Source: Comamonadaceae bacterium | GTDB lineage: Bacteria; Pseudomonadota; Gammaproteobacteria; Burkholderiales; Burkholderiaceae_C | Direction of reading: 5' to 3' | Assembly: GCA_947463845.1 (NCBI GenBank) | Contig: CANHUM010000106.1 | Coordinates: forward strand, 1 to 6,124 | Length of the DNA: 6,124 bases | In this document: positions 1-6,124 of the stretch, piece by piece | Numbering within the stretch: the first letter of the stretch is position 1 | Layout of the letters: every line of letters begins with the position of its first letter | Position numbers and translations under genes: made by a program | Notes under the pieces: generated by a model | Databases searched by the model: none | What the model saw: the letters and a program-made list of their open reading frames with translations, nothing else | Told to the model about the DNA's origin: nothing

Positions 1-369
1 GACCAGCGCAGCGGCCCCATTGCCGAAGCCGTGGCAGAGCTCGAACGGGCCCGTACACGTTATGAAGGTCGACAGGCGGAAATGAACCAGCAGATTTTGC
101 TCGCTTGGCGATCTCTGGAAATGTCCCGCTTGCGGGTGGATGCTTTGAGTCAAGGTGTGGTTCGCGAGGCCGAATCGGCCTTGCGGGTGGCCGAGGCGGC
201 TTACCGTTTTGGTGAGCGCGGCATCCTGGATGTTCTGGACGCCCAACGGGTCTTGCGCAGCGTGCGTGCAGACCTGTTGCAGGCCCGATACCAGTTGCAG
301 GTGGCCCGCATCACATTGATTCAGCTCAGTGGCCGTTACGCCTCAGATTCCAACTTTTCCAAAAAATGA
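1..369 (+). CDS. TolC-family outer-membrane channel of an RND metal efflux system (CzcC/CusC-like), C-terminal part
   Basis: This is the 3' end of an open frame that enters from the left edge (first visible codons read DQRSGPIAEA) and stops at TGA 367-369; 122 residues are visible. It is almost entirely amphipathic helix, as expected for the periplasmic coiled-coil barrel of TolC-type outer-membrane factors. The diagnostic stretch AAYRFGERGILDVLDAQRVL (about visible residues 66-85) matches the family pattern AYxxGxxxxLDVLDAQRxL seen near the C-terminus of CzcC/CusC/TolC repeats. It is followed by the usual final helix ending near LIQLSGRY. The protein should form the outer-membrane exit duct for the adaptor and pump encoded immediately downstream. 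An internal GTG at 31 lies in the same frame but is not a credible start, because the family is usually more than 400 residues long. The stop overlaps the next start as ATGA. The family call is firm; the exact subfamily and the metal are not. Confidence 0.9.
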   Translation, partial: DQRSGPIAEAVAELERARTRYEGRQAEMNQQILLAWRSLEMSRLRVDALSQGVVREAESALRVAEAAYRFGERGILDVLDAQRVLRSVRADLLQARYQLQVARITLIQLSGRYASDSNFSKK

Positions 370-1550
370 ACCCCATGCAATCCCAGATCAAGCGCCCCAT
401 GGGCATGCGTTCCATCTTCCTGACGACCGTCATCAGCGCTCTGGTTTTGACGGGCTGTGGCCAGCAGTCTGCGCCGGTGGCAGCCGAAGCAGTCAAGCCA
501 GCGGGCGACCCCTTGCAGATCCAGGTCGATCCCTCGATGGCCAGTCGTTTCAAGGTGGGCGAAGTACGAATGAGCAACCTGGTTCCGATTCAGGAAGTTC
601 CGGGGCGCATTGAAGCCAATGAACGACAGGTCACGCGCATTGGTGCTTCTGTGACGGGGCGTGTGACCGAGTTGTTGGTCGAGGTGGGTGATCGCGTCAA
701 GGCAGGTCAGCCCTTGGCACGTGTCGCCAGCCCCGAGTTGACGCAGGCCCAGATGGCGTTCTTGCGTGCCCACTCGAATGCCGGTCTGGCCGAACGTGCC
801 GTGGACCGCGCGCGTCAACTCTTCCAGGCCGATGTGATCGGTGCCGCTGAACTGCAGCGCCGTGAATCCGAGTTGTCGGTGGCGCGCGCCGAATTGCGCG
901 CTCTGGGAGATCAACTCAAGTTGTTGGGCATCTCGGGTGCCCCTTTAGAGGCTTTGCGTGACAACGGTGCTTTGCAGTCGCATGCCCCGGTGCTGGCCAC
1001 CCAATCTGGCGTGCTGCTGGAGCGAAAAATCAGCAACGGCCAAGTGGTGCAGCCCGGTGACCACCTCTTCACCGTGGCCGACTTGGGCAACGTGTGGGTG
1101 GGCGGTGCCTTGCCTGAGCAAACCGCGCGTTCGGTGCGCCTGGGACAGCAAGTGGACATCGAAGTGCCGGCCTTGGGCAACCGTCAGTTGTCCGGAAGAA
1201 TCATCTACGTGGGTGATGCGGTCTCGCCAGAAACGCGCACGGTGCCTTTCCGTACCCAGGTCGACAACCTCAGCCGTGATCTGAAACCCCAAATGTTGGC
1301 CACCATGCGCATCCGTGGTGAAGCCACCAGTGAATTGGTTGTCCCCAACGACGCCGTCATTCGCGAAGGAAGCACGGACCATGTTTACCTCAAAGTTGCC
1401 GAGGCCACTTACCGCTTCACGCCCGTGGAGTTGGCCCCCGCTCACCATGATTTGAGGCCTGTTCTCAGGGGACTCAAGCTGGGTGATCAAGTGGTCATTG
1501 AGGGCGCTTTTCACCTGCACAACGAGCGCAAGCGCGCTGAACTTCAGTAA
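366..1550 (+). CDS. Efflux RND transporter periplasmic adaptor subunit (CzcB/CusB-like), predicted lipoprotein
   Basis: A 394-residue membrane-fusion protein that would bridge the inner-membrane pump and the outer-membrane channel. The N-terminus has a basic stretch (to about residue 15), a hydrophobic core (16-28) and a lipobox LTGC with Cys31, so a lipid-anchored periplasmic protein is predicted. Domains in order: first lipoyl half around 92-124 (ASVTGRVTELLVEVGDRVKAG), short alpha-hairpin 125-188, second lipoyl half around 206-240 (SGVLLERKISNGQVVQPGD), beta-barrel about 241-318 with the PETRTVPFRTQV segment, and membrane-proximal domain about 322-382 (VVPNDAVIREG... to LGDQVVIEGAF). The start at 366 gives ATGA overlap with the upstream stop and a complete signal peptide. 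No good Shine-Dalgarno is visible, which fits translational coupling; in-frame ATGs at 375, 399 and 405 are alternatives. The mature N-terminus has only Met58 and Met69 and no Met- or His-rich metal-binding cluster. Small His groups occur at 360-361 and 383/385. Whether these bind metal is unknown. Confidence 0.93.
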   Translation: MNPMQSQIKRPMGMRSIFLTTVISALVLTGCGQQSAPVAAEAVKPAGDPLQIQVDPSMASRFKVGEVRMSNLVPIQEVPGRIEANERQVTRIGASVTGRVTELLVEVGDRVKAGQPLARVASPELTQAQMAFLRAHSNAGLAERAVDRARQLFQADVIGAAELQRRESELSVARAELRALGDQLKLLGISGAPLEALRDNGALQSHAPVLATQSGVLLERKISNGQVVQPGDHLFTVADLGNVWVGGALPEQTARSVRLGQQVDIEVPALGNRQLSGRIIYVGDAVSPETRTVPFRTQVDNLSRDLKPQMLATMRIRGEATSELVVPNDAVIREGSTDHVYLKVAEATYRFTPVELAPAHHDLRPVLRGLKLGDQVVIEGAFHLHNERKRAELQ

Positions 1551-1551
1551 C

Positions 1552-1556
1552 AAGGA
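1552..1556 (+). promoter_or_regulatory. Ribosome binding site for the RND pump gene
   Basis: AAGGA lies 8 nt before the ATG at 1565, inside the 14-nt gap after the adaptor stop. It supports the chosen start of the pump gene. Confidence 0.7.
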
Positions 1557-1564
1557 CGCGCCAC

Positions 1565-4500
1565 ATGCTGAAGTCTTTGATCCGTGCCGCCCTGACCCAG
1601 CGCTTGCTGCTGGTGGTGGTGGCGATAGTGCTGCTGGCATTTGGCGGGCGGGCCGCCATGCGTTTGTCGGTTGACGCATTTCCCGATGTGACCAATGTGC
1701 AAGTCCAGGTGGCCACCGAAGTGCCTGGCCGTTCACCAGAAGAGGTGGAGCGTTTCGTGACCATGCCACTGGAAGTGGCCATGACCGGTTTGCCCGGGTT
1801 GACCGAAATGCGTGCGCTCAACCGCGCTGGTTTGTCACTGGTCACCTTGGTCTTCAACGACAAGACCGATGTTTATTTTGCGCGCCAACTGGTCATGGAG
1901 CGCCTGCTCGAAGTGACCTCGCGCATGCCCGATGGTGTGGTGCCTGTGCTGGGGCCAGTCTCGACCGGTTTGGGAGAGGTCTACCAATACACCCTGGTGC
2001 ACCCGGACGATGGTGACAGACGACTCACGGACGAGGCTTTGATGGAGCGTCGCGTGATTCAGGACTGGGTGCTGCGTCCGATGTTGCGCTCCATTCCAGG
2101 GGTGGCCGAGATCAATTCGATGGGGGGTCTGGAGCGCCAGTTCCAGGTGCTGGTCAACCCGGATCGTCTGCGCCACTACCGCCTGTCCTTGCGCGAGGTG
2201 CTAGAGGCAGTGGAACGCAACAACGCCAACTCGGGCGGCGGTCTGCTGCGCTCCTCTGCAGAGCAGTACCTGATCCGCGGTGTGGGCTTGATTCAAACCG
2301 CCGATGACATTGGCAACATCATTCTGAAAGAGACCGGTGATGTACCGGTCTTTGTGCGCGACGTGGCGCAAGTTCAGGTGGGCGCAGCCGTGCGTCAGGG
2401 CGCGGTGGTGCGCAATGGCGACACCGAGGCCGTGGCTGGCATTGTGATGATGCTGCGCGGCGCCAACGCCAAAGAGGTGGTGAGCCGGGTCAAAGACAAG
2501 GTGGATGAAATCAACCAGAAGGGCATGTTGCCCGGTGGCTTGCAAATCGAAGCCTTTTATGACCGCACCGAATTGGTGGACTCGGCCTTGTGGATGGTGA
2601 CCAAGGTCCTGCTGGAGGGGATTGTCTTCATCGTCATCATTTTGCTGGTCTTTCTGGGCGATGTGCGTTCCAGTCTGGTGGTGGTGGCCACGATCGTCAT
2701 CACCCCACTGGTGACCTTCATGCTGATGAACCAATTGGGCTTGTCGGCCAACCTCATGTCACTCGGGGGATTGGCGATAGCGATCGGCCTGATGGTCGAC
2801 GGTACGGTGGTGGTGGTTGAAAACGTTTTCCACAAACTGGGTCAGGCCGGTCCCAGCCGAGAGTCCAGGCTGCGCACCATCCTGGAGGCCACCAACGAAA
2901 TTGCCAAACCCACGGTGTATGGCATGTCCATCATCATCTTGGTGTTCTTACCGCTGATGACCTTGACCGGCATGGAAGGCAAGATGTTTGCACCCCTGGC
3001 TTTGACCATTGCGATTGCGCTGGCGGTGTCTTTGGCGGTGTCGCTTTTTCTGTCGCCTGTGCTGTGCAGTTATGTGCTGCGCGGCGGCAGCGACCATGAC
3101 ACCAAGCCGATTGCATTTTTGAAACGCCATTACCTCACGGTCTTGCACCTTGCGCTGGGCGCCGAGAAGAAAACGATCACGATCGCCGTGGCCTTGCTGG
3201 TGGGCTCCCTGTCCTTGTTCCCGTTGCTGGGCAAGAGCTTCATCCCGACCATGAAAGAGGGCAACATCGTCCCTCAAATCATCAGGGTGCCCAGCATTGC
3301 CTTGGATGAATCACTCAAGGTGGAGTATGAGGCGATGAAAATCGTCTCGCAGGTGCCTGGTGTCAAGTCGGTGGTGGCCAAGTTGGGCCGTGGTGAGTCC
3401 TTGGCTGACCCTGCAGGCCCCAATGAATCCGATCCGATTGTGGTGATTGACCGTGAGGCTGGCCGCACCCAGACCGAGATCGAAGAAGACATTCGCAAGG
3501 CATTGGCGGTTTTGCCGGGCGTGCAGGTGATCATGAACCAACCCATTGCCCAACGGGTGGACGAGATGGTGACGGGCGTGCGTTCGCAGTTGGCCATCAA
3601 GGTGTTTGGCGACGACTTGTCTGAACTCAAACGGGTTTCGGAAGAGTTGGCACGCATTGTGAGCACCGTACCAGGTGCCATCGATTTGCGCGTGGAGCGC
3701 CTGTCGGGTCAGCAGACCTTGACGATTGAAATTGATCGGCAATCCATTGCCCGCTATGGCATCAATGTGTCAGACGTTAACGACCTGATCGAAACCGCTT
3801 TTGGTGGCAATGAGGTTGGGCAGTTGTACGAAGGACAGCGGCGGTTTGCCATTGTGGTGCGTTACCCCAACGAGTACCGCAATTCGATTCAGGCTATTCG
3901 CAACACGACCTTGAAAACCAGCGATGGCACCTTGGTTCCCCTGTCTGCGGTGGCCTCTATTGAACTGGTGGACAGCCCGCCCACCATCAGCCGGGAGTTT
4001 GGCAAGCGCCGTGTGGTGGTGGGTGCCAATGTCAGCGGCCGTGACTTGGGGGGCTTTGTGCAGGAGGTGCAGCGCCGTGTGGATGCCGAACTCCGATTGC
4101 CCGATGGCTATTACCTGTCCTGGGGTGGTCAGTTTGAGAACATGGAACGCGCCATGGCCACGCTCACCATCATCGTGCCCTTGACGATTGCGGCCATCTT
4201 CTTCCTGCTCTTCATGTTGTTCAATTCGGTTCGGCTGGCCTCCTTGATCATTCTGGTTTTGCCTTTTGCATCGGTTGGTGGCGTCATCGCTTTGTTTGTT
4301 TCGGGCGAGTACATCAGCGTCCCGGCTTCGGTGGGTTTCATTGCCTTGTGGGGCATCGCGGTGCTCAACGGCGTGGTGCTGGTCAGCAGCATTCGCAAAT
4401 TGCGAGAAGACGGCATGTCGGTGGCGGCTGCGGTCCGTGAAGGCTGCGTCCAGCGCTTCAGACCTGTGATGATGACGGCCACGGTGGCCATGTTGGCCCT

Positions 4501-4654
4501 GGTCCCATTCCTGTTTGCCACAGGCCCAGGATCGGAGGTGCAGCGCCCCTTGGCCGTGGTGGTCATTGGGGGCCTGATCTCCTCTACATTACTGACTTTG
4601 GTTGTGCTGCCTACGCTTTACAGGTGGTTCGATGATTTGCCACAAGAAGCTTGA
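1565..4654 (+). CDS. Heavy-metal efflux RND pump (HME family, CzcA/CusA-type inner-membrane transporter)
   Basis: A 1029-residue inner-membrane proton/metal-cation antiporter, full length for HME-RND proteins. Visible architecture: TM1 near residues 13-31; first periplasmic half with VDAFPDVTNVQVQV and the PEEVERFVTMPLE motif; TM2-TM6 from about 345 to 500; a cytoplasmic/TM7 segment; second periplasmic half about 560-860; and TM8-TM12 from about 863 to 1022 ending LPTLYRWFDD. The TM4 motif is GGLAIAIGLMVDGTVVVVEN (401-420). Asp412 and Glu419 align with the proton-relay residues Asp408 and Glu415 of CzcA, while CzcA Asp402 (in DFG) is replaced by Ala406. AIAIG is the form typical of Cu/Ag and some Ni pumps. 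However, the CusA copper methionines are not matched: the first site falls in PNESDPIVV (619-627), the second is Glu667 with Met668 beside it, and the third is Ile733 in RYGIN. These alignments were made from memory. The substrate is therefore left open. Gene order OMF-adaptor-pump confirms a tripartite exporter. Confidence 0.95.
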   Translation: MLKSLIRAALTQRLLLVVVAIVLLAFGGRAAMRLSVDAFPDVTNVQVQVATEVPGRSPEEVERFVTMPLEVAMTGLPGLTEMRALNRAGLSLVTLVFNDKTDVYFARQLVMERLLEVTSRMPDGVVPVLGPVSTGLGEVYQYTLVHPDDGDRRLTDEALMERRVIQDWVLRPMLRSIPGVAEINSMGGLERQFQVLVNPDRLRHYRLSLREVLEAVERNNANSGGGLLRSSAEQYLIRGVGLIQTADDIGNIILKETGDVPVFVRDVAQVQVGAAVRQGAVVRNGDTEAVAGIVMMLRGANAKEVVSRVKDKVDEINQKGMLPGGLQIEAFYDRTELVDSALWMVTKVLLEGIVFIVIILLVFLGDVRSSLVVVATIVITPLVTFMLMNQLGLSANLMSLGGLAIAIGLMVDGTVVVVENVFHKLGQAGPSRESRLRTILEATNEIAKPTVYGMSIIILVFLPLMTLTGMEGKMFAPLALTIAIALAVSLAVSLFLSPVLCSYVLRGGSDHDTKPIAFLKRHYLTVLHLALGAEKKTITIAVALLVGSLSLFPLLGKSFIPTMKEGNIVPQIIRVPSIALDESLKVEYEAMKIVSQVPGVKSVVAKLGRGESLADPAGPNESDPIVVIDREAGRTQTEIEEDIRKALAVLPGVQVIMNQPIAQRVDEMVTGVRSQLAIKVFGDDLSELKRVSEELARIVSTVPGAIDLRVERLSGQQTLTIEIDRQSIARYGINVSDVNDLIETAFGGNEVGQLYEGQRRFAIVVRYPNEYRNSIQAIRNTTLKTSDGTLVPLSAVASIELVDSPPTISREFGKRRVVVGANVSGRDLGGFVQEVQRRVDAELRLPDGYYLSWGGQFENMERAMATLTIIVPLTIAAIFFLLFMLFNSVRLASLIILVLPFASVGGVIALFVSGEYISVPASVGFIALWGIAVLNGVVLVSSIRKLREDGMSVAAAVREGCVQRFRPVMMTATVAMLALVPFLFATGPGSEVQRPLAVVVIGGLISSTLLTLVVLPTLYRWFDDLPQEA

Positions 4655-4658
4655 ACTT

Positions 4659-4662
4659 GGAG
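4659..4662 (+). promoter_or_regulatory. Ribosome binding site that decides the P-II-like gene start
   Basis: GGAG sits 7 nt before the ATG at 4670. An in-frame TTG at 4664 would be only 1 nt from this site, so ATG 4670 is preferred. The resulting N-terminus, MKEVRAIIRP, also lines up directly with MKKIDAIIKP of E. coli GlnB. Confidence 0.65.
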
Positions 4663-4669
4663 TTTGTTG

Positions 4670-4999
4670 ATGAAAGAAGTACGCGCCATCATTCGCCCCA
4701 ACCGCCGTGAGCGTCTGCGAGAGGCTTTGCGGGCCATCCCGAATTTTCCGGGTGTGTCCATGTTCAGTGCCCAAGGCTTCACAGCCCCGGCTTCGATCGA
4801 CAAGCGCACCGTGCGCGATGAGCTGACCGATTTCTCGGAAAAGTACATGGTGTGCGTGCTGTGTCCTGACGACATGGTGGAAACCATCCGCAACACCATC
4901 ATCACTTCCTGCGCCACAGGCCAATTCGGGGACGGCCTGGTCTGGGTGCTGGACGTTGCCGTTGTCCATCGCATACGCAACGGTGAACCCATGGCTTGA
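4670..4999 (+). CDS. Non-canonical P-II family signalling protein in a metal efflux operon (PII-NG-like)
   Basis: A 109-residue protein with the length and fold pattern of P-II trimers, which bind ATP/ADP between subunits and regulate partner proteins. Compared from memory with E. coli GlnB, it keeps the N-terminal strand (AIIRP), GF at the T-loop base (36-37), Lys58, CPDD (65-68), the B-loop TGQFGDG (83-89) and the C-loop Arg101/Arg103, so nucleotide binding is likely. It differs sharply in the T-loop (about 36-55). That loop has no Tyr, so uridylylation at GlnB Tyr51 is impossible, and Pro replaces the Gln39 that helps hold Mg-ATP-2-oxoglutarate. Leu90 replaces the B-loop Lys90. Cysteines lie at 62, 65 and 81. 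The gene starts 15 nt after the pump stop and is followed by a terminator, so it is the last gene of the efflux operon. A P-II subgroup called PII-NG has been reported beside heavy-metal efflux genes, and this fits that description. A role in modulating the pump is inference. It is not a normal glnB/glnK: no amtB adjoins it. Confidence 0.88.
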   Translation: MKEVRAIIRPNRRERLREALRAIPNFPGVSMFSAQGFTAPASIDKRTVRDELTDFSEKYMVCVLCPDDMVETIRNTIITSCATGQFGDGLVWVLDVAVVHRIRNGEPMA

Positions 5000-5019
5000 C
5001 GCCCGAGCCTCATGCCCAC

Positions 5020-5045
5020 AACCCACCCTTCGCGGTGGGTTTTTT
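5020..5045 (+). terminator. Rho-independent terminator of the metal efflux operon
   Basis: AACCCACC (5020-5027) pairs perfectly with GGTGGGTT (5034-5041) around a 6-nt loop and runs into six T residues (5040-5045). It lies 20 nt after the P-II-like stop. No T tract follows on the minus strand, so it acts for + strand transcription only. Confidence 0.88.
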
Positions 5046-5119
5046 CATGGGCCACACTCCCCATGCGCATATCGGCGCAGAGCCATCGTTGTGGATGCCC
5101 TGAATGTGGTCTGGCCCAT

Positions 5120-5150
5120 AAAAAAAGGTGCTCTTTTTTCAAAGAGCACC
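5120..5150 (-). terminator. Rho-independent terminator of the TRAP permease transcript
   Basis: GGTGCTCTTT (5127-5136) and AAAGAGCACC (5141-5150) form a perfect 10-bp stem with a 4-nt loop. Read on the minus strand it is followed by seven T residues (complement of 5120-5126). It lies 42 nt past the minus-strand stop at 5193. The + strand reading has no trailing T tract. Confidence 0.88.
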
Positions 5151-5192
5151 TCAGGGTGAGTGGTTCAATGACCGCAGATCAGTTGATGAACC

Positions 5193-6124
5193 TCATTCGG
5201 CAGGCATTTTCGGTGCAGCACCTGGCTCTTCCTCATCATCGAATTCCATCGGTTCGATGTTCAGGTTGACGCTTTCGACATCCAGCACCTTTTGCTCCCC
5301 CAGGCCATACAGAATGATTTGCGGCTGCCACATCACGGCGACCACCATGATCAGCTGCAGGATCACAAACGCAATGGAACCCTTGTAGATATCGCCTGTT
5401 TTCATGGCTTTGATTCTTTGGCCTGTGACCTTGTCTGTGTAGTCGCTGCCCGGGGCAACACTGCGCAAGTAAAACAAGGCGAAGCCAAAGGGTGGCGTCA
5501 AGAACGATGTTTGCAAAATCAGGCCCACCATCACGCCGAACCAGATCAGGTTGATGTCCATCTCTTTGAGCACCGGCAATAGCAGGGGCAGCAAAATGAA
5601 GGCAATCTCGAAGAAGTCCAGGAAGCAACCCAAGATAAAGATCAGGGTGTTCACGAACAACAAGAAGCCCAGTGTTCCGCCCGGCAGTTCGGCAAACAAG
5701 GCCTTGACCCAGATGGGGCCGTCAATGGCCTGGAATGTCAGGGCAAAGATGGTGGAGCCCACCAGCACAAACATCACAAAGATGGCCAGGCGCATCGATG
5801 CATCCAAAGCTTGTTTGAGCAGAGGACCACCCAGTCGGCCACGCGCCCAGGCCATCAGTACAGCACCGCTGGCACCCATGGCGCCACCTTCGGTCGGTGT
5901 GGCCAGACCCAAAAAGATGGTTCCCAAGACCAGGAAGATCAAAAGCAGGGGTGGGATCAGCACAAACGTGACCTGTCTTGCTAAAGCTGACAGCAGGTTC
6001 AGTCGCAAGCCTTTGTCCAGCAGGGCCAGCAACCAAGCCAGGCCAATGCTGAGCATCAAGGCCATGACCACCTTTTCATCGGTGGGCGTGACCGCAGTCG
6101 GGTCGCCGCCCAGCACCAGCTTCA
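5193..6124 (-). CDS. TRAP transporter large permease subunit (DctM family), C-terminal part
   Basis: The frame enters from the right edge on the minus strand (visible KLVLGGDPTAV...) and ends at TGA (5195-5193), giving 309 visible residues. The GTG at 6114-6116 is internal, not a start, because DctM proteins are usually above 420 residues and the conserved half-site motif appears too early here. The protein is very hydrophobic with about seven membrane segments. DctM landmarks are FLGLATPTEGGAMGA (about visible residues 70-84), GCFLDFFEIAFILLPLL (about 165-181) and the second conserved site FLTPPFGFALFYLRSVAP (about 207-224). TRAP large permeases carry out sodium-driven uptake of acids or related solutes with a small permease (DctQ) and a binding protein (DctP), presumably encoded upstream outside the window. 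The style is closest to the family annotated as mannitol/chloroaromatic-type TRAP permeases, but the substrate cannot be read from this subunit. After the PPFG site there is a polar insertion (about 225-243), one more hydrophobic helix (about 248-272) and an acidic tail containing FDDEEEPG. Confidence 0.92.
   Translation of the reverse strand, partial: KLVLGGDPTAVTPTDEKVVMALMLSIGLAWLLALLDKGLRLNLLSALARQVTFVLIPPLLLIFLVLGTIFLGLATPTEGGAMGASGAVLMAWARGRLGGPLLKQALDASMRLAIFVMFVLVGSTIFALTFQAIDGPIWVKALFAELPGGTLGFLLFVNTLIFILGCFLDFFEIAFILLPLLLPVLKEMDINLIWFGVMVGLILQTSFLTPPFGFALFYLRSVAPGSDYTDKVTGQRIKAMKTGDIYKGSIAFVILQLIMVVAVMWQPQIILYGLGEQKVLDVESVNLNIEPMEFDDEEEPGAAPKMPAE

Noticed and set aside
336..914. Minus-strand open frame of 192 codons opposite the channel end and adaptor
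   Set aside because: A shadow of the adaptor gene: low-complexity composition, no recognisable motif and no plausible binding site noticed.
945..1769. Long minus-strand open frame (274 codons) opposite the adaptor and pump start
   Set aside because: It spans a gene junction on the opposite strand, has no family resemblance and is rich in His/Gln/Arg as expected for antisense of a high-GC gene. The + strand genes are unmistakable.
4664..4669. Upstream TTG start for the P-II-like gene
   Set aside because: It is only 1 nt from the GGAG site, whereas ATG 4670 has proper spacing and matches the P-II N-terminus exactly.
5047..5119. 8-bp inverted repeat ATGGGCCA (5047-5054) / TGGCCCAT (5112-5119) between the two terminators
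   Set aside because: The arms are short, 57 nt apart and only weakly extended by further matches. They adjoin the terminator tracts and could easily arise by chance; no flanking duplication or mobile-element gene is present.
5012..5388. Small + strand open frames across the intergenic region and TRAP 3' end
   Set aside because: They run through both terminators and antisense to the clear TRAP permease, with no family resemblance or convincing ribosome binding site.
1..6124. CRISPR arrays, tRNA/rRNA genes, insertion sequences or phage genes
   Set aside because: No direct-repeat arrays, cloverleaf-like or rRNA segments, transposase motifs or terminal repeats were seen. The window is filled by four operon genes, the TRAP gene and a short intergenic gap.

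Overview
The window looks like a moderately high-GC proteobacterial chromosome segment. Codon use and the style of the genes suggest a betaproteobacterium, perhaps of the Comamonadaceae/Burkholderiales type. This is inferred from general resemblance; no rRNA or other phylogenetic marker is present.

Positions 1-5045 (+ strand) hold the distal part of a compact heavy-metal efflux operon. In order it contains the 3' end of a TolC/CzcC-type outer-membrane channel gene (1-369), a CzcB/CusB-type periplasmic adaptor that is a predicted lipoprotein (366-1550), a complete HME-RND pump of the CzcA/CusA family (1565-4654), and a small non-canonical P-II signalling protein (4670-4999). The first two genes overlap by ATGA, and the other gaps are 14 and 15 nt. 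A rho-independent terminator (5020-5045) closes the operon. The first three products would form a trans-envelope pump driven by the proton gradient, carrying metal cations out of the periplasm and/or cytoplasm. Substrate motifs are mixed: TM4 of the pump has the AIAIG...D...EN arrangement instead of the DFG...D...EN of CzcA, yet the three methionines that bind Cu(I)/Ag(I) in CusA are absent at the aligned sites. The metal therefore cannot be named.

The P-II-like protein is the most interesting element. It keeps most of the P-II nucleotide-binding framework but lacks the uridylylated tyrosine, the T-loop glutamine used for 2-oxoglutarate and the B-loop lysine. It also carries three cysteines. 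It resembles the P-II group (PII-NG) reported beside metal-efflux genes, and it may tie pump activity to energy state or metal/redox status.

Positions 5000-5192 form a 193-bp convergent intergenic region with one terminator for each side and no recognisable gene between them. Positions 5193-6124 (- strand) hold the C-terminal part of a TRAP transporter large permease (DctM family). Its 5' end lies beyond the window. It is an unrelated solute-uptake system that converges on the metal operon.
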